From NCBI GenBank assembly GCA_002436025.1, contig DIXM01000003.1:124001-188000 (forward strand): 64,000 bases of DNA, written 5' to 3'. A program made the translations under genes and the position numbers. Origin of the DNA: a candidate division Hyd24-12 bacterium UBA6080 (GTDB taxonomy: Bacteria > Fermentibacterota > Fermentibacteria > Fermentibacterales > JCC-6). The notes beneath the pieces are model-generated. The model was not told the origin of the DNA, searched no databases, and saw only the letters and a program-made list of their open reading frames with translations. How positions within the stretch are numbered: the first letter of the stretch is position 1; every line of letters starts with the position of its first letter. Of the stretch, positions 8,467 to 17,239 are shown piece by piece.

Positions 8467-9429
8467 CTATATCCTTTCCCGGTGTACGGAAGACTGGCTG
8501 GGGCGGGAGGACTCGAACCCCCAAATGCAGGGACCAAAACCCTGTGTCTTAACCATTTGACGACGCCCCAGCGTTAACAAAGATTCCGCGGTATACACCC
8601 GGGTGAAGCTCTCCCCCAAAACCTTCGCAGCTGTTTCCGTCTCTCGAGCCGTTCGGAAGAGGGCGTAGAGAACCGGCCCCGAACCGCTGAGTCCCCAGTT
8701 GTCTGTCAGTCCGGAAAGGGCTTCTGCAGCCTTTCCTATTCCCGGCAAACGGCTGGAGAGAAAAGGAAGGAAATCGTTTCGAAGGTTTGTGGGATAAGGC
8801 TTACCCTCATGCCACTTCGCAGTTATCAGGCCCGAAACATCGCACGAGACCCCTGTGTTTGTCAAGGCGGAAGAGCGGGGCTCGAGGTCGAGAAGCCTGT
8901 ATGCCCACGGTGTTGCCACGGCTTCCCCCGAGTCCAGAAGGACGGCGTGAAACCCGGGAACGGCAGCGGGCGTGAGTATCTCACCGCGACCCTCTACCAG
9001 AGCGGGACCGTCTTCAAGGAAGAATGGCACATCGCTGCCCAGTTGAAGGGCAAGTTCGTCAAGGCCGGCCCATTCGCCGGTAAGGAAAGCCATTGCAAGA
9101 AGCACCGCCGCGGCATCGCTGCTTCCCCCGCCCAGCCCTCCCGGGGAGGGTATGGCCTTGTGAAGGCTTATGTCGACTCCCATGTCCGCCCCGGTGGCCT
9201 CGAGGAAGAGGGCCGCAGCCCGAAAGGCAATGTTTTCAGGCCCCTCCGGCGATCGCATCCCGCTGCACTCGAGCCTTATCAAACCCTTGTTCGCGGTTGG
9301 GGAGAGCCGCAGCGTGTCGGCCAGGGAAATCGGGCAGAACAGGCTTCTAATGTTGTGGTAACCGTCGGGTCGTGAATCGAGGATGCTGAGGCCCAGGTTT
9401 ATCTTGGCCGGAGCCTTCAGAGTGATCAT
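8467..9429 (-). CDS. ispE: 4-diphosphocytidyl-2-C-methyl-D-erythritol kinase, frame running through tRNA-Gln
   Basis: IspE phosphorylates CDP-methylerythritol in the MEP isoprenoid pathway. It is a GHMP kinase with KAPAKINLGL at the start, the ATP loop SPGGLGGGSSDAAA and the late SGSGPVLYALF motif. The start ATG 9429 overlaps the stop of the upstream prenyltransferase (ATGA). The family's usual ~285 residues end at codon 286, exactly where tRNA-Gln begins, but no stop is found there. The frame continues through the whole tRNA and stops at 8467-8469, giving 320 residues with a tail of tRNA-derived sequence. A TAA just before the tRNA lies in the +1 frame, so either a frameshift or a real stop loss has happened. 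Confidence 0.9.
   Translation of the reverse strand: MITLKAPAKINLGLSILDSRPDGYHNIRSLFCPISLADTLRLSPTANKGLIRLECSGMRSPEGPENIAFRAAALFLEATGADMGVDISLHKAIPSPGGLGGGSSDAAAVLLAMAFLTGEWAGLDELALQLGSDVPFFLEDGPALVEGRGEILTPAAVPGFHAVLLDSGEAVATPWAYRLLDLEPRSSALTNTGVSCDVSGLITAKWHEGKPYPTNLRNDFLPFLSSRLPGIGKAAEALSGLTDNWGLSGSGPVLYALFRTARETETAAKVLGESFTRVYTAESLLTLGRRQMVKTQGFGPCIWGFESSRPSQSSVHRERI
8495..8570 (-). tRNA. tRNA-Gln (anticodon TTG)
   Basis: A complete cloverleaf on the minus strand: acceptor TGGGGCG/CGCCCCA, D-arm, anticodon stem ACAGG/CCTGT with loop TTTTGGT (TTG), T-arm with GGTTCGAGTCC, discriminator G and an encoded CCA at 8497-8495. It lies between the expected end of ispE and rplY and is read in the same direction, so it must be cut from the polycistronic transcript. 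Confidence 0.95.
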
Positions 9430-10325
9430 TGACCTGCGGGATAAAAGCTGAGCACGATGAAGACCACCGCACCCCACAGCAGCAGGTTCAGGATCATGGG
9501 TTTGTCGGAAAGGAGCAGTTTGTCGGGGCTGCCGCCGAGACCCTGGCACAGCACGAGGTATTCGTACCTGAAAACACCGTAGACAACGAAGGGGATTGTC
9601 ACCCAAAGCATGGGACTGACCTGTTCCAGCGTGCGCTGGCTGACTGTATAGAGAGCGTAGCCCATTATGCTGGCACCCGCGCTGATGCCCATCATCTGGT
9701 CAAGCAGGGCCGGTGTGTACTCTCTGAGGTTCTTCCTGTGACCGGTGGCGCCTTCGCCCAGAACAGCAATCTCGTTGCGGCGCTTTGCGAAGGCCAGGAA
9801 CGATGCCAGAAAGAAGGTGCAAAGGATGAGCCACGGTGAGAGGATCATTCCCATCCCGGTGTCGTCCAGGACCGCCACGCCTGCAAGAGCCCTGAGAACG
9901 AAACCCATTGCAATGATGAGGCAGTCCAGTATCACCTCCGATTTAAGGCGGAGAGAGTAGGCGACCTGCATCAAAAGGTAGACCGAGAATGCCAGTGCCA
10001 GCCGTTGTGCGTACAGCCAGGACAGTGAAAGAACCGAAACCGCAAGTACAGCGGAAACTGTCACAGCAGTGGGAACCCTGAGCCTTCCCGACGGGATGGG
10101 TCTGAGCTTTTTCACGGGGTGAAGCTTGTCCCGCCTTCTGTCAACAGTGTCGTTCATGAGGTAGACGGCGCTGGACAGGAAGCAGAAACCCAGAAATGCC
10201 TCGAAGGAGGCGATGAGCGCCCCGGTTGTCCAGACCCTGCCGAAGATCATGGCCGCGAACACAAAAAGGTTCTTGGTCCATGATTTGGGCCTCATGCTCT
10301 CGAGTAGTGCTCCCGGTTCCTTCAT
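9426..10325 (-). CDS. UbiA-family prenyltransferase, decaprenyl-phosphate phosphoribosyltransferase-like
   Basis: This 299-residue integral membrane protein of about nine helices has the UbiA signatures NDTVDRRRD (first Asp-rich motif) and a degenerate second Asp region. The N-terminal RPKSWTKNLFVFA and the HPVKKLRPIPSG stretch resemble the subgroup that transfers 5-phosphoribose from PRPP to polyprenyl phosphate (DPPR synthase, Rv3806c-like), rather than UbiA or MenA. That would supply lipid-linked pentose for glycans; the exact substrate is inferred. The start MKEPGAL (10325) was chosen over 10379 because a promoter places the mRNA start here. The stop overlaps ispE by 4 bases. Confidence 0.8.
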   Translation of the reverse strand: MKEPGALLESMRPKSWTKNLFVFAAMIFGRVWTTGALIASFEAFLGFCFLSSAVYLMNDTVDRRRDKLHPVKKLRPIPSGRLRVPTAVTVSAVLAVSVLSLSWLYAQRLALAFSVYLLMQVAYSLRLKSEVILDCLIIAMGFVLRALAGVAVLDDTGMGMILSPWLILCTFFLASFLAFAKRRNEIAVLGEGATGHRKNLREYTPALLDQMMGISAGASIMGYALYTVSQRTLEQVSPMLWVTIPFVVYGVFRYEYLVLCQGLGGSPDKLLLSDKPMILNLLLWGAVVFIVLSFYPAGQ

Positions 10326-10331
10326 GGGAGT

Positions 10332-10360
10332 ATGATAGGTTTCGTTGCCGCAGTTTTCAA
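10332..10360 (-). promoter_or_regulatory. Promoter of prenyltransferase-ispE-tRNA-rplY-pth operon, leaderless start
   Basis: Minus strand: TTGAAA (10360-10355), 17 bases, TATCAT (10337-10332), ending 6 bases before ATG 10325. No Shine-Dalgarno is present. The predicted mRNA starts at or within a base or two of the ATG. Confidence 0.6.
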
Positions 10361-10434
10361 CCCCGTCGGGAATGAGCATATTCCAGTCTATTTTTCACGG
10401 GGTGTTCAGAACGGGGTCCCTTCCAGGAGTTGTA

Positions 10435-12480
10435 ATGAAGCCAGCCCTTGCCTTACTGATTCTCTTGATCAGCTCCCTGGCTTTTTCGGGTGAGCTTCAG
10501 GTTCAGTCCCTTCTGTGCAAGACCTACGGGAATACCGGAACCATGCTCTCCGAGCCGGTTTCGGTGCAGGTGCTCAATTCGCTGGACTGTACGCCGGCGG
10601 TCAACGTTCCGGTGAACTTCACTGTCCAGAGCGGAGACGCCGAGCTCGAACCCCATCCCGGTTATCTCACCGTGATGCAGGATGGGCTTTCGGGCTACGT
10701 CGTCTACACCGACTCATCGGGCATCGCCATGATGAACCTGAAGTTCGGTGAGGACATGGGGGAAGTCCTGGTCACGGCCGTTGCGGGAGACACGGGAGGC
10801 GAGCTCTCCAGGGCGTCGATAAACCTTGTTTCCATAAACCTTTTCTTCATCGTTTTCCAGGTCTTTGGCGGGCTGGCCATCTTCCTCCTGGGCATGCAGA
10901 TGATGTCCGCCAACCTGCAGCAGGTCGCCGGCAACCGTCTGAAGACGATCCTTCAAAGGATAACATCGAACCGGTTCGCGGGTATCGCCACCGGCATACT
11001 GGTCACGGGGGCCATTCAGAGTTCAAGCGCCACCACCGTCATCACGGTCGGTTTCGTGAACAGCTCTCTGATGACGCTTCAGCAGGCGGTTGGAGTGGTC
11101 CTGGGCGCCAACATCGGAACAACCGTAACGGGTCAGCTCATAGCATTCCATATATCGGATTACGCCTTTCCCATGATCGCACTGGGTTTCGCCATGTCGT
11201 TCCTGGGCAGGAACCGCGTCCACAAGCTCTGGGGCAAGGCTCTGATGGGGCTCGGTCTTCTGCTCATGGGCATGACCGTCATGAGCGACGTCATGAAGCC
11301 CCTGAGGGCAAGCGCCCCCGTCAGGGATTTCTTCGCGGACTTCAGCGCCAACCCCATTCTCGCTCTTCTGGCCGGAACACTTATAACGGTCATCGTTCAA
11401 AGCTCGAGCGCCACCGTTGGCCTTACGATGACACTCGCCGGGATAGGCCTTGTGAACCTTCAGGGTGCGGTGTTCCTTGTCCTGGGCGACAACATCGGAA
11501 CGACGATAACGGCCCAGCTCGCGGCGCTGGGAAGCAACAGGGCCGCCCGTCAGACTGCAATGGCACACACATTCTTCAACCTGATAGGCGCTATCTACTT
11601 CACACTGTTTGCCATCAGGAATGACGGGATCTTTCTCGAACTTGTCAGGATGACATCCTCAGACCCCATGCGCCAGGTGGCCAACGCCCACTCCATATTC
11701 AACATCGTGAACTGCATCGTTTTCATCCCCCTCGTTCCCCTTCTTGCAAGGCTTTGCAGGATTGTCATCCCCGATGACAAGAAGATGGAGCCCGGGGAAC
11801 CCGAGATGGTCCTCGACTTCAACCTGCTGGACAGCCCGGTCCTCGCCATCGACACACTAAACCGCGAGATGGGGAAAATGGCCGAGTATTCCGGAGAATG
11901 CCTGCTGATGGCATCCGAGCACTTCCTGACGGGTCGTCACGAGGCATCTGAGATCGTTCGCATGGAGGACAGGGTGGACATCATGCAGCGCGACATGACC
12001 GACTACGCTTCAAAGCTCTTCCAGGGGGAGCTCACCCGCGAGCAGTCACTGAGCCTTCCCGTTATCATCCACTCCATCAACGACCTCGAGCGCATATCCG
12101 ACCATGCCGTGAACATGATGGAGGCCCGGGCCAGGATCGCCGGCGACGACGTGATGAAAGAGGTCGGCCCTCTTCCCGCTCTTGCGGTAACTTCCTCCAA
12201 GACCCTCATGGAAATGACCCGCGAGTCGGTGAAAGCGATCAAGAACAATGACATCGAGGCATCCCAGAAGGTCCTCGTGCTCGAGGGCCGCATGAACAAG
12301 ATAAGCGAGGAAGCCCGGGAGAAGTACGGTGAAGCCCTGGCTTCCTGTATGGCCAACATGACCGGTCTGGCCATTCTTGACTACATCGAGTACTGCGAAA
12401 GGGCATGCGACCACTTCACCAACATCGCGCAGTCAATGATCGGAGGGGGTCTCTGGCATGGACCGAACCCCGAGGAGTGA
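10435..12480 (+). CDS. Na/Pi-cotransporter family protein with N-terminal Ig-like and C-terminal PhoU domains
   Basis: The 681-residue protein starts at ATG 10435, 5 bases after AGGAG. Residues 1-19 are a signal peptide; residues ~20-125 form a bacterial Ig-like (Big_1-type) domain; then come the NptA/YjbB membrane core with its two inverted-repeat hallmarks QSSSAT (near residues 195 and 322) and the GANIGTT/GDNIGTT partners; residues ~490-660 are PhoU-like helices (ERISDHAVNMMEAR). Family members export or import phosphate coupled to sodium, with PhoU as a cytoplasmic regulator. The N-terminal periplasmic Ig domain is an unusual addition. The stop overlaps the next gene by 23 bases. Confidence 0.88.
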   Translation: MKPALALLILLISSLAFSGELQVQSLLCKTYGNTGTMLSEPVSVQVLNSLDCTPAVNVPVNFTVQSGDAELEPHPGYLTVMQDGLSGYVVYTDSSGIAMMNLKFGEDMGEVLVTAVAGDTGGELSRASINLVSINLFFIVFQVFGGLAIFLLGMQMMSANLQQVAGNRLKTILQRITSNRFAGIATGILVTGAIQSSSATTVITVGFVNSSLMTLQQAVGVVLGANIGTTVTGQLIAFHISDYAFPMIALGFAMSFLGRNRVHKLWGKALMGLGLLLMGMTVMSDVMKPLRASAPVRDFFADFSANPILALLAGTLITVIVQSSSATVGLTMTLAGIGLVNLQGAVFLVLGDNIGTTITAQLAALGSNRAARQTAMAHTFFNLIGAIYFTLFAIRNDGIFLELVRMTSSDPMRQVANAHSIFNIVNCIVFIPLVPLLARLCRIVIPDDKKMEPGEPEMVLDFNLLDSPVLAIDTLNREMGKMAEYSGECLLMASEHFLTGRHEASEIVRMEDRVDIMQRDMTDYASKLFQGELTREQSLSLPVIIHSINDLERISDHAVNMMEARARIAGDDVMKEVGPLPALAVTSSKTLMEMTRESVKAIKNNDIEASQKVLVLEGRMNKISEEAREKYGEALASCMANMTGLAILDYIEYCERACDHFTNIAQSMIGGGLWHGPNPEE

Positions 12481-12688
12481 GTTCACGGTCGACCTTGACC
12501 GGATCGAAGAGGGGATAGCAGTCCTGCTGGCTCCCGCCGGTTTTCAGTGGCATCTGCCGGCGCAGCACCTTCCCCCGGACGCGAAGGAGGGCATGACGCT
12601 GAGCGTGACCCTCAATACCGATCCCGAAGGCACGTCGGCCAGGATCGACAGGATCAGGAGCCTCAGGGAAGGGCTCGGGGGAAGATGA
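12458..12688 (+). CDS. DUF3006-like small protein
   Basis: This 76-residue protein reads VDLDRIEEGIAVLLAP, then LPPDAKEGMTLSV. The pattern (a beta-strand with DRIEEGxAVLL, then LP and a G-containing turn) is that of the DUF3006 family, small beta proteins of unknown function. It overlaps the transporter upstream by 23 bases and rsmI downstream by 4 (ATGA), so it is translated within the operon. Nothing points to a specific partner. Confidence 0.65.
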   Translation: MDRTPRSEFTVDLDRIEEGIAVLLAPAGFQWHLPAQHLPPDAKEGMTLSVTLNTDPEGTSARIDRIRSLREGLGGR

Positions 12689-13353
12689 AGGGAAGCCTGG
12701 TCCTCGTGGCTACCCCCATCGGAAACCTTGAGGATCTTTCACCAAGGGCCGCAAGGGTTCTCGCCGAGGCCGAGGTCGTCATGGCGGAAGACACACGCCG
12801 GACCATGAAGCTTGTGCCCCCCGGGAAAAGGCTTGTGAGCTACAACGATGTGAATGCCAGGGGAAGGCTGCCGCTTCTTCTTGAAACACTTGAAGCGGGT
12901 CATACCGTGGCAATGGTCAGCGACGCCGGAACACCCGGGGTTTCCGACCCCGCATACCGTGCCGTCCAGGTGGCCATCGAGGCCGGCGCAACGGTTTCGG
13001 TCGTGCCCGGCCCCTCAGCGGTCACGACTGCCATCGTGGCATCAGGGCTTCCAACCGACAGGTTCGCCTTCGAGGGTTTCCTCCCCAGAAAACCTGGACC
13101 ACGGCGAACCAGGATTCTGGCCATGGCCGCCTATACCGGCACTCTGGTCTACTTTGCCGGCCCGCACCATACCGGTAAACTGCTTTTTGAACTTCACGGG
13201 TTGCTTGGTGACAGAAGGTGCTGCGTTGCCAGGGAACTCACCAAGATCCATGAGGAGTATGTCAGAGGCACCCTGGGGGCTCTCGCGGAGAAGTACGGCG
13301 AGCATCCCCCGAAGGGAGAGGTCACACTTCTCGTCGCGGGGGCTGAAGCATGA
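12685..13353 (+). CDS. rsmI: 16S rRNA (cytidine1402-2'-O)-methyltransferase, short form
   Basis: RsmI methylates the ribose of C1402 in the 16S decoding centre using SAM. Visible signatures: VATPIGNLEDLSPRA at the start, AEDTRRT, VSDAGTPGVSDP and VPGPSAV, all typical of the tetrapyrrole-methylase fold. The protein has 222 residues against ~280 in E. coli, because the C-terminal helical domain is absent; it ends at GEVTLLVAGAEA, near the usual catalytic-domain boundary. The start ATG 12685 overlaps the previous stop and the end overlaps the next start. Confidence 0.93.
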   Translation: MKGSLVLVATPIGNLEDLSPRAARVLAEAEVVMAEDTRRTMKLVPPGKRLVSYNDVNARGRLPLLLETLEAGHTVAMVSDAGTPGVSDPAYRAVQVAIEAGATVSVVPGPSAVTTAIVASGLPTDRFAFEGFLPRKPGPRRTRILAMAAYTGTLVYFAGPHHTGKLLFELHGLLGDRRCCVARELTKIHEEYVRGTLGALAEKYGEHPPKGEVTLLVAGAEA

Positions 13354-13955
13354 ATCTCGACGGGTTCCACAGCAGGGGCAGAGCGATCCTTGCTCCCATC
13401 ATCAGGCTGCTTTCTTCCATGGGCGTATCACCCTCGGCAGTGACAGTCAGCGGGCTTCTTGTCTGCCTCGGGGCAGCCGGTCTGACCTGGAAAGGGCTGT
13501 ACTGGCAGGCCGGAGTGACAATGATCGTGGGAAGCCTGTTCGACGCCCTCGACGGTGGTATAGCAAGGCTCACTGGAAAGGTTTCGAAGGCCGGTGCCGC
13601 GCTGGACTCCAGCCTTGACAGGGTCTCCGAATCGGCGCTGTTCATTGCCATTCTTGCGGGCAGGGCCGGCAGTGAACATGTTACCCTTCTGTATGCCGCT
13701 TCACTGGCCTTGGCGGGCTCATTCATGGTGAGTTATGTCAGGGCCAGGTCCGAGGGTTTGGGAATACGATGCGATGTGGGTTTCTTCACCCGGACCGAAC
13801 GGCTTGTCGTGATGATCGTCGCCCTTCTCGCTGCTGGTGCGGCGGGAAGCGTGGCCTTGCTTGTTGGATGTGTGGTGGTCGCCCTGGGTGCGTGGATCAC
13901 GGCGGTTCAGAGGCTGATCACTGTTTACAGGGCGGGTCAGGGGCAACCCCTCTGA
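13350..13955 (+). CDS. CDP-alcohol phosphatidyltransferase, probably phosphatidylinositol-phosphate synthase type
   Basis: The 201-residue membrane protein has about six helices and the full CDP-alcohol motif D-A-L-D-G-G-I-A-R with the downstream GAALDSSLDR (DxxDGxxAR...GxxxDxxxD). The enzyme joins CDP-diacylglycerol to an alcohol. Inositol-1-phosphate synthase follows 48 bases downstream, and FFTRTERL resembles PIP-synthase sequences, so the acceptor is probably inositol-1-phosphate; this is inference from context. The start overlaps rsmI by 4 bases. An imperfect ACCCCT/AGGGGT hairpin covers the stop, perhaps tuning expression of the next gene. Confidence 0.85.
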   Translation: MNLDGFHSRGRAILAPIIRLLSSMGVSPSAVTVSGLLVCLGAAGLTWKGLYWQAGVTMIVGSLFDALDGGIARLTGKVSKAGAALDSSLDRVSESALFIAILAGRAGSEHVTLLYAASLALAGSFMVSYVRARSEGLGIRCDVGFFTRTERLVVMIVALLAAGAAGSVALLVGCVVVALGAWITAVQRLITVYRAGQGQPL

Positions 13956-14003
13956 GGGGTGGGCACCGATCCTTATGTGTGTTTGAATACACTGGAGGGC
14001 GTA

Positions 14004-15095
14004 ATGTCCAGAAAAGTGAGAGTTGCGATAATCGGCGTGGGAAACTGCGCCAACAGCCTGGTTCAGGGCGTCGAGTACTACAAGAACGCCAAGGACGACG
14101 AGAAGGTCCCGGGACTCATGCATGTGAATCTCGGCGGCCTGCACGTGAGTGACGTCGAGTTTTCCGCCGCTTTCGACATCAACGTCACAAAGGTTGGAAA
14201 AGACCTCAGCGAGGCCATCTTCGCCGAGCCCAACTGCACGATCAAGTTCTGTGATGTTCCGCACATGGGCGTGACGGTTCACAGGGGAATGACCCACGAC
14301 GGCCTTGGCAAGTACCTCAAACCCATTATACAGAAAGCCCCCGGCTCAACCGCAGACATCGCCGGTATCCTTCGGGAAACCAAGACCGATGTGGTGGTCA
14401 ACTACCTTCCCGTGGGCAGCGAAGAGGCCACCAAGTGGTACGTCGAGCAGATCCTCGACGCCGGTTGCGCCTTCGTCAACGCCATTCCCGTGTTCATCGC
14501 CCGGGAGCCCTACTGGCAGAACAGGTTCCGTGAGAAGGGGCTGCCCTGCATGGGCGACGACATCAAGAGCCAGGTCGGCGCGACCATCCTTCACAGGGTC
14601 CTTACCAGGCTTTTCGAAGACCGGGGCGTAAGGCTGGACAGGACCTACCAGCTCAACGTGGGCGGCAACACGGATTTCCTGAACATGCTGGAACGGGAGA
14701 GGCTCGAAAGCAAGAAGATCTCCAAGACCAATGCCGTAACAAGCCAGATCCCCGGTGGCATGAAGCCCAGGAACGTTCACATCGGCCCCTCCGATTACAT
14801 CGAATGGCTCGATGACAGGAAGTGGTGCTACATCCGCATGGAAGGCACCACGTTCGGTGACGTTCCGCTCAACTTCGAAAGCAAGCTCGAGGTCTGGGAC
14901 AGCCCCAACTCCGCGGGGGTCATCATCGACGCGGTCCGCTGCGCCAAGCTCGCGCTTGAGAACGGTCTGACAGGTGCCATCGAAGCCCCGTCCTCGTATT
15001 TCTTCAAGTCGCCCCCCGTTCAGTACTACGATGATCAGTGCCACAAGATGACCGAAGACTTCATCAAGAAATACCGTCCGAAGGGCAAGGAGTAG
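14004..15095 (+). CDS. ino1: Inositol-3-phosphate synthase (actinobacterial/archaeal type)
   Basis: The enzyme converts glucose-6-phosphate to inositol-3-phosphate with NAD. The 363-residue protein starts [19 protein letters not shown] (Rossmann loop) and carries the family signatures [13 protein letters not shown] and [11 protein letters not shown]. This short class resembles Rv0046c rather than the longer eukaryotic enzymes. The start ATG 14004 has GGAGG at 13994-13998. With the phosphatidyltransferase just upstream it forms a two-step route to phosphatidylinositol phosphate, so inositol lipids are likely made. Confidence 0.94.
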   Translation: MSRKVRVAIIGVGNCANSLVQGVEYYKNAKDDEKVPGLMHVNLGGLHVSDVEFSAAFDINVTKVGKDLSEAIFAEPNCTIKFCDVPHMGVTVHRGMTHDGLGKYLKPIIQKAPGSTADIAGILRETKTDVVVNYLPVGSEEATKWYVEQILDAGCAFVNAIPVFIAREPYWQNRFREKGLPCMGDDIKSQVGATILHRVLTRLFEDRGVRLDRTYQLNVGGNTDFLNMLERERLESKKISKTNAVTSQIPGGMKPRNVHIGPSDYIEWLDDRKWCYIRMEGTTFGDVPLNFESKLEVWDSPNSAGVIIDAVRCAKLALENGLTGAIEAPSSYFFKSPPVQYYDDQCHKMTEDFIKKYRPKGKE

Positions 15096-15120
15096 GGGAA
15101 GGGGGCTGACCCCCCCTCCA

Positions 15121-15765
15121 ATGAAGGGCGCTTTCATAACCTTCGAAGGGGTGGAGGGCGCGGGAAAGACCAGCAGGAGCAGGGCTCTCTGCAAGTCGCT
15201 CTCTGACCTCGGCTTTGAGGTGATGCCCACCCGGGAACCAGGGGGGACGCCGGTATCGGAGAGGATACGTGATATCCTTCTCGACACCGGGCTTGTAACT
15301 CCGCCGGCGTGCGAACTGATGCTCTTTCTTGCGGCCAGGGCCGCCAATGTTGAACAGATGGTGACCCCCTGGCTGTTAAAGGGTGCCGTTGTCCTCGGTG
15401 ACCGGTTCACCGATGCCACGCTGGCCTACCAGGCGTTCGGCAGAGGGTTGGCGAGGGGAGACGTCGAAACTGCCTGCGCTTTTGCAGCGGCGGGAATCGT
15501 GCCCGACCTGACAGTACTGCTCGACCTCGACCCCGAACTTGGTCTCGAGAGGCATGCCAGCGCAGGCAGAACGCCCGACAGGATGGAAGAGGCGGGGGCG
15601 CCCTTTCACAGGAGGGTCCGGGAAGGGTACCTGCAACTGTCCCGGGAGAATCCTGACAGGTTCATGGTTCTTGATGGAAAGCTGCCTCCAGAGAGGCTTG
15701 ACGACTTGATTCTTCGAAGAACGCTTCAGGTTCTTCGGGAAAAGAACGGGGGCCTTGTTCGATGA
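15121..15765 (+). CDS. tmk: Thymidylate kinase
   Basis: It phosphorylates dTMP to dTDP in the cytoplasm. The 214-residue protein has the P-loop TFEGVEGAGKTS, the REPGGTPVSE motif, and the DR(Y/F)-type signature LGDRFTDATLAYQ. Its stop overlaps the next gene by 4 bases (ATGA). A short GGGGG-CTGA-CCCCC hairpin lies in the 25 bases between ino1 and this ATG. Confidence 0.95.
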   Translation: MKGAFITFEGVEGAGKTSRSRALCKSLSDLGFEVMPTREPGGTPVSERIRDILLDTGLVTPPACELMLFLAARAANVEQMVTPWLLKGAVVLGDRFTDATLAYQAFGRGLARGDVETACAFAAAGIVPDLTVLLDLDPELGLERHASAGRTPDRMEEAGAPFHRRVREGYLQLSRENPDRFMVLDGKLPPERLDDLILRRTLQVLREKNGGLVR

Positions 15766-17237
15766 AGAATCCCATACCGTCCTGGGCTTCAGGGCTGCTG
15801 GGCACCCTTCTGCTGGCTTTCACCGGCTTTCTCGCCGTTTCTCCTGCCGGTGCCAAAGATACGCCTGCGGCAAGGGCCAGTTCCCTCGAGCTGTTCCTCG
15901 ATGTTTACGGTTTGACAAGAAGCGCCTACGTGGACACCGTGGAGAGCAGGGTGCTGATGGAGGCGGCTCTTCAGGGTATGCTTCAATCGCTTGACCCCAA
16001 CAGCATGCTTCTGACCCCAAGAGAGTACGAGAACCTCCGGATCCAGCTCGAGGGATCTTTCGAGGGGGTGGGGATCACATTGGGACAGCGGGATGAGCGG
16101 CTCACCGTCATCTCGCCGATCGAGGGCACGCCTGCCCACAGGGCCGGCATGAAGGCCGGCGACACGATAGTCACCATAGACGGAGCCACCACCGAGGGAA
16201 TGACGACCGACGAAGCCGTAAGCTTCATCAGGGGTCCGGGGGGAACCGTGGTGACCCTTGAAGTTCTCAGGGCGGGCATGGATGACACGCTCAGCTTTCC
16301 AATCGAACGTGCCATGATCGATGTTCCTTCCGTCACCGCCCATTTCATCCTCGAACCCGGCGTCGGGTACATCCGCCTGGCCCGGTTCTCGGAAGAATCG
16401 CTGGCCGAGGTCCGGGATGCGATGCAGGAACTTTCAGCTCAGGGTGCCACCAGGCTTGTGTTCGACATCCGCTCCAACTCCGGGGGCCTTCTGAACCCCT
16501 CGATAGAGCTGGCTGACCTGTTTCTCCCCGCCGGCACAGCGATAGTGACCACCCGCGGACAGGCCGTGGGCGAGCAGATCTACCGTGCCCGAAACGATGT
16601 GTTCTGGAGCGGTGAGACCGTGGTTCTCGTAGACGGCGGAAGCGCCAGCAGTTCCGAGATATTTGCGGGGGCACTGCAGGACAACGGAGTGGCGACGATA
16701 ATCGGCAGCCGGACCTTCGGCAAAGGTTCTGTGCAGTCCCTGACGGACCTTGGCGAATACCCCGGGCTCGGGCATTACGGAGTGAAACTCACCACCGCCA
16801 GGTACTACACTCCTTCGGGACGAAGCATTGACAGAACCCTCCGTGACGACTTCATGGAACAGGGCGCCGAGGAGGACTGGGGTATACTTCCCGACATCAC
16901 CGTGGAAGCCTCCGAGTTCGACGGCCGTCTGGTTTACCTGCTCGAGAACGAGGGGCACTTCTTCGGGTTTGCCGGTGAGTTCATCATCGAGAACAGCGTC
17001 CCCTACGATTTCTGGCCCGATGACCGGGTGGTGGAGGAATTCCGTCTCTACCTGGGTCTTGAAGGGGTGGAGTTCACCCCTCTCGAGTTCCAGGAGAGCA
17101 GGGACTACATCGAACGTGCCCTCCTTCGGGAGATCGGTCTCAGGGAGTGGCCCATGGACCATTACTACGAGGTGCTCTCCCCCCGTGATCCCTGCATCCT
17201 TGCCGCCCTTGAGCACCTGCGGGGGGGAGACAGGTAA
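15762..17237 (+). CDS. C-terminal processing serine protease (S41, CtpA type)
   Basis: A 491-residue exported protease: signal peptide (to about AGA at residue 31), an N-terminal helical domain, a PDZ domain (~residues 95-180: GVGITL, AGMKAGDTIVTIDG) and the S41 catalytic core. The nucleophile is Ser296 in GGSASSSEIFAGAL and the general base Lys321 in TFGKGSVQS; their 25-residue spacing equals that in D1P. Family members trim the C-termini of periplasmic proteins. A C-terminal extension of ~90 residues follows the core. It overlaps tmk and precedes the phosphohexomutase by 2 bases. Confidence 0.94.
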   Translation: MKNPIPSWASGLLGTLLLAFTGFLAVSPAGAKDTPAARASSLELFLDVYGLTRSAYVDTVESRVLMEAALQGMLQSLDPNSMLLTPREYENLRIQLEGSFEGVGITLGQRDERLTVISPIEGTPAHRAGMKAGDTIVTIDGATTEGMTTDEAVSFIRGPGGTVVTLEVLRAGMDDTLSFPIERAMIDVPSVTAHFILEPGVGYIRLARFSEESLAEVRDAMQELSAQGATRLVFDIRSNSGGLLNPSIELADLFLPAGTAIVTTRGQAVGEQIYRARNDVFWSGETVVLVDGGSASSSEIFAGALQDNGVATIIGSRTFGKGSVQSLTDLGEYPGLGHYGVKLTTARYYTPSGRSIDRTLRDDFMEQGAEEDWGILPDITVEASEFDGRLVYLLENEGHFFGFAGEFIIENSVPYDFWPDDRVVEEFRLYLGLEGVEFTPLEFQESRDYIERALLREIGLREWPMDHYYEVLSPRDPCILAALEHLRGGDR

Positions 17238-17239
17238 AC

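Noticed and set aside
15096..15120. GGGGG-CTGA-CCCCC hairpin before tmk as a terminator
   Set aside because: The stem is short, has no T-run and lies directly before a co-oriented gene of the same apparent operon.
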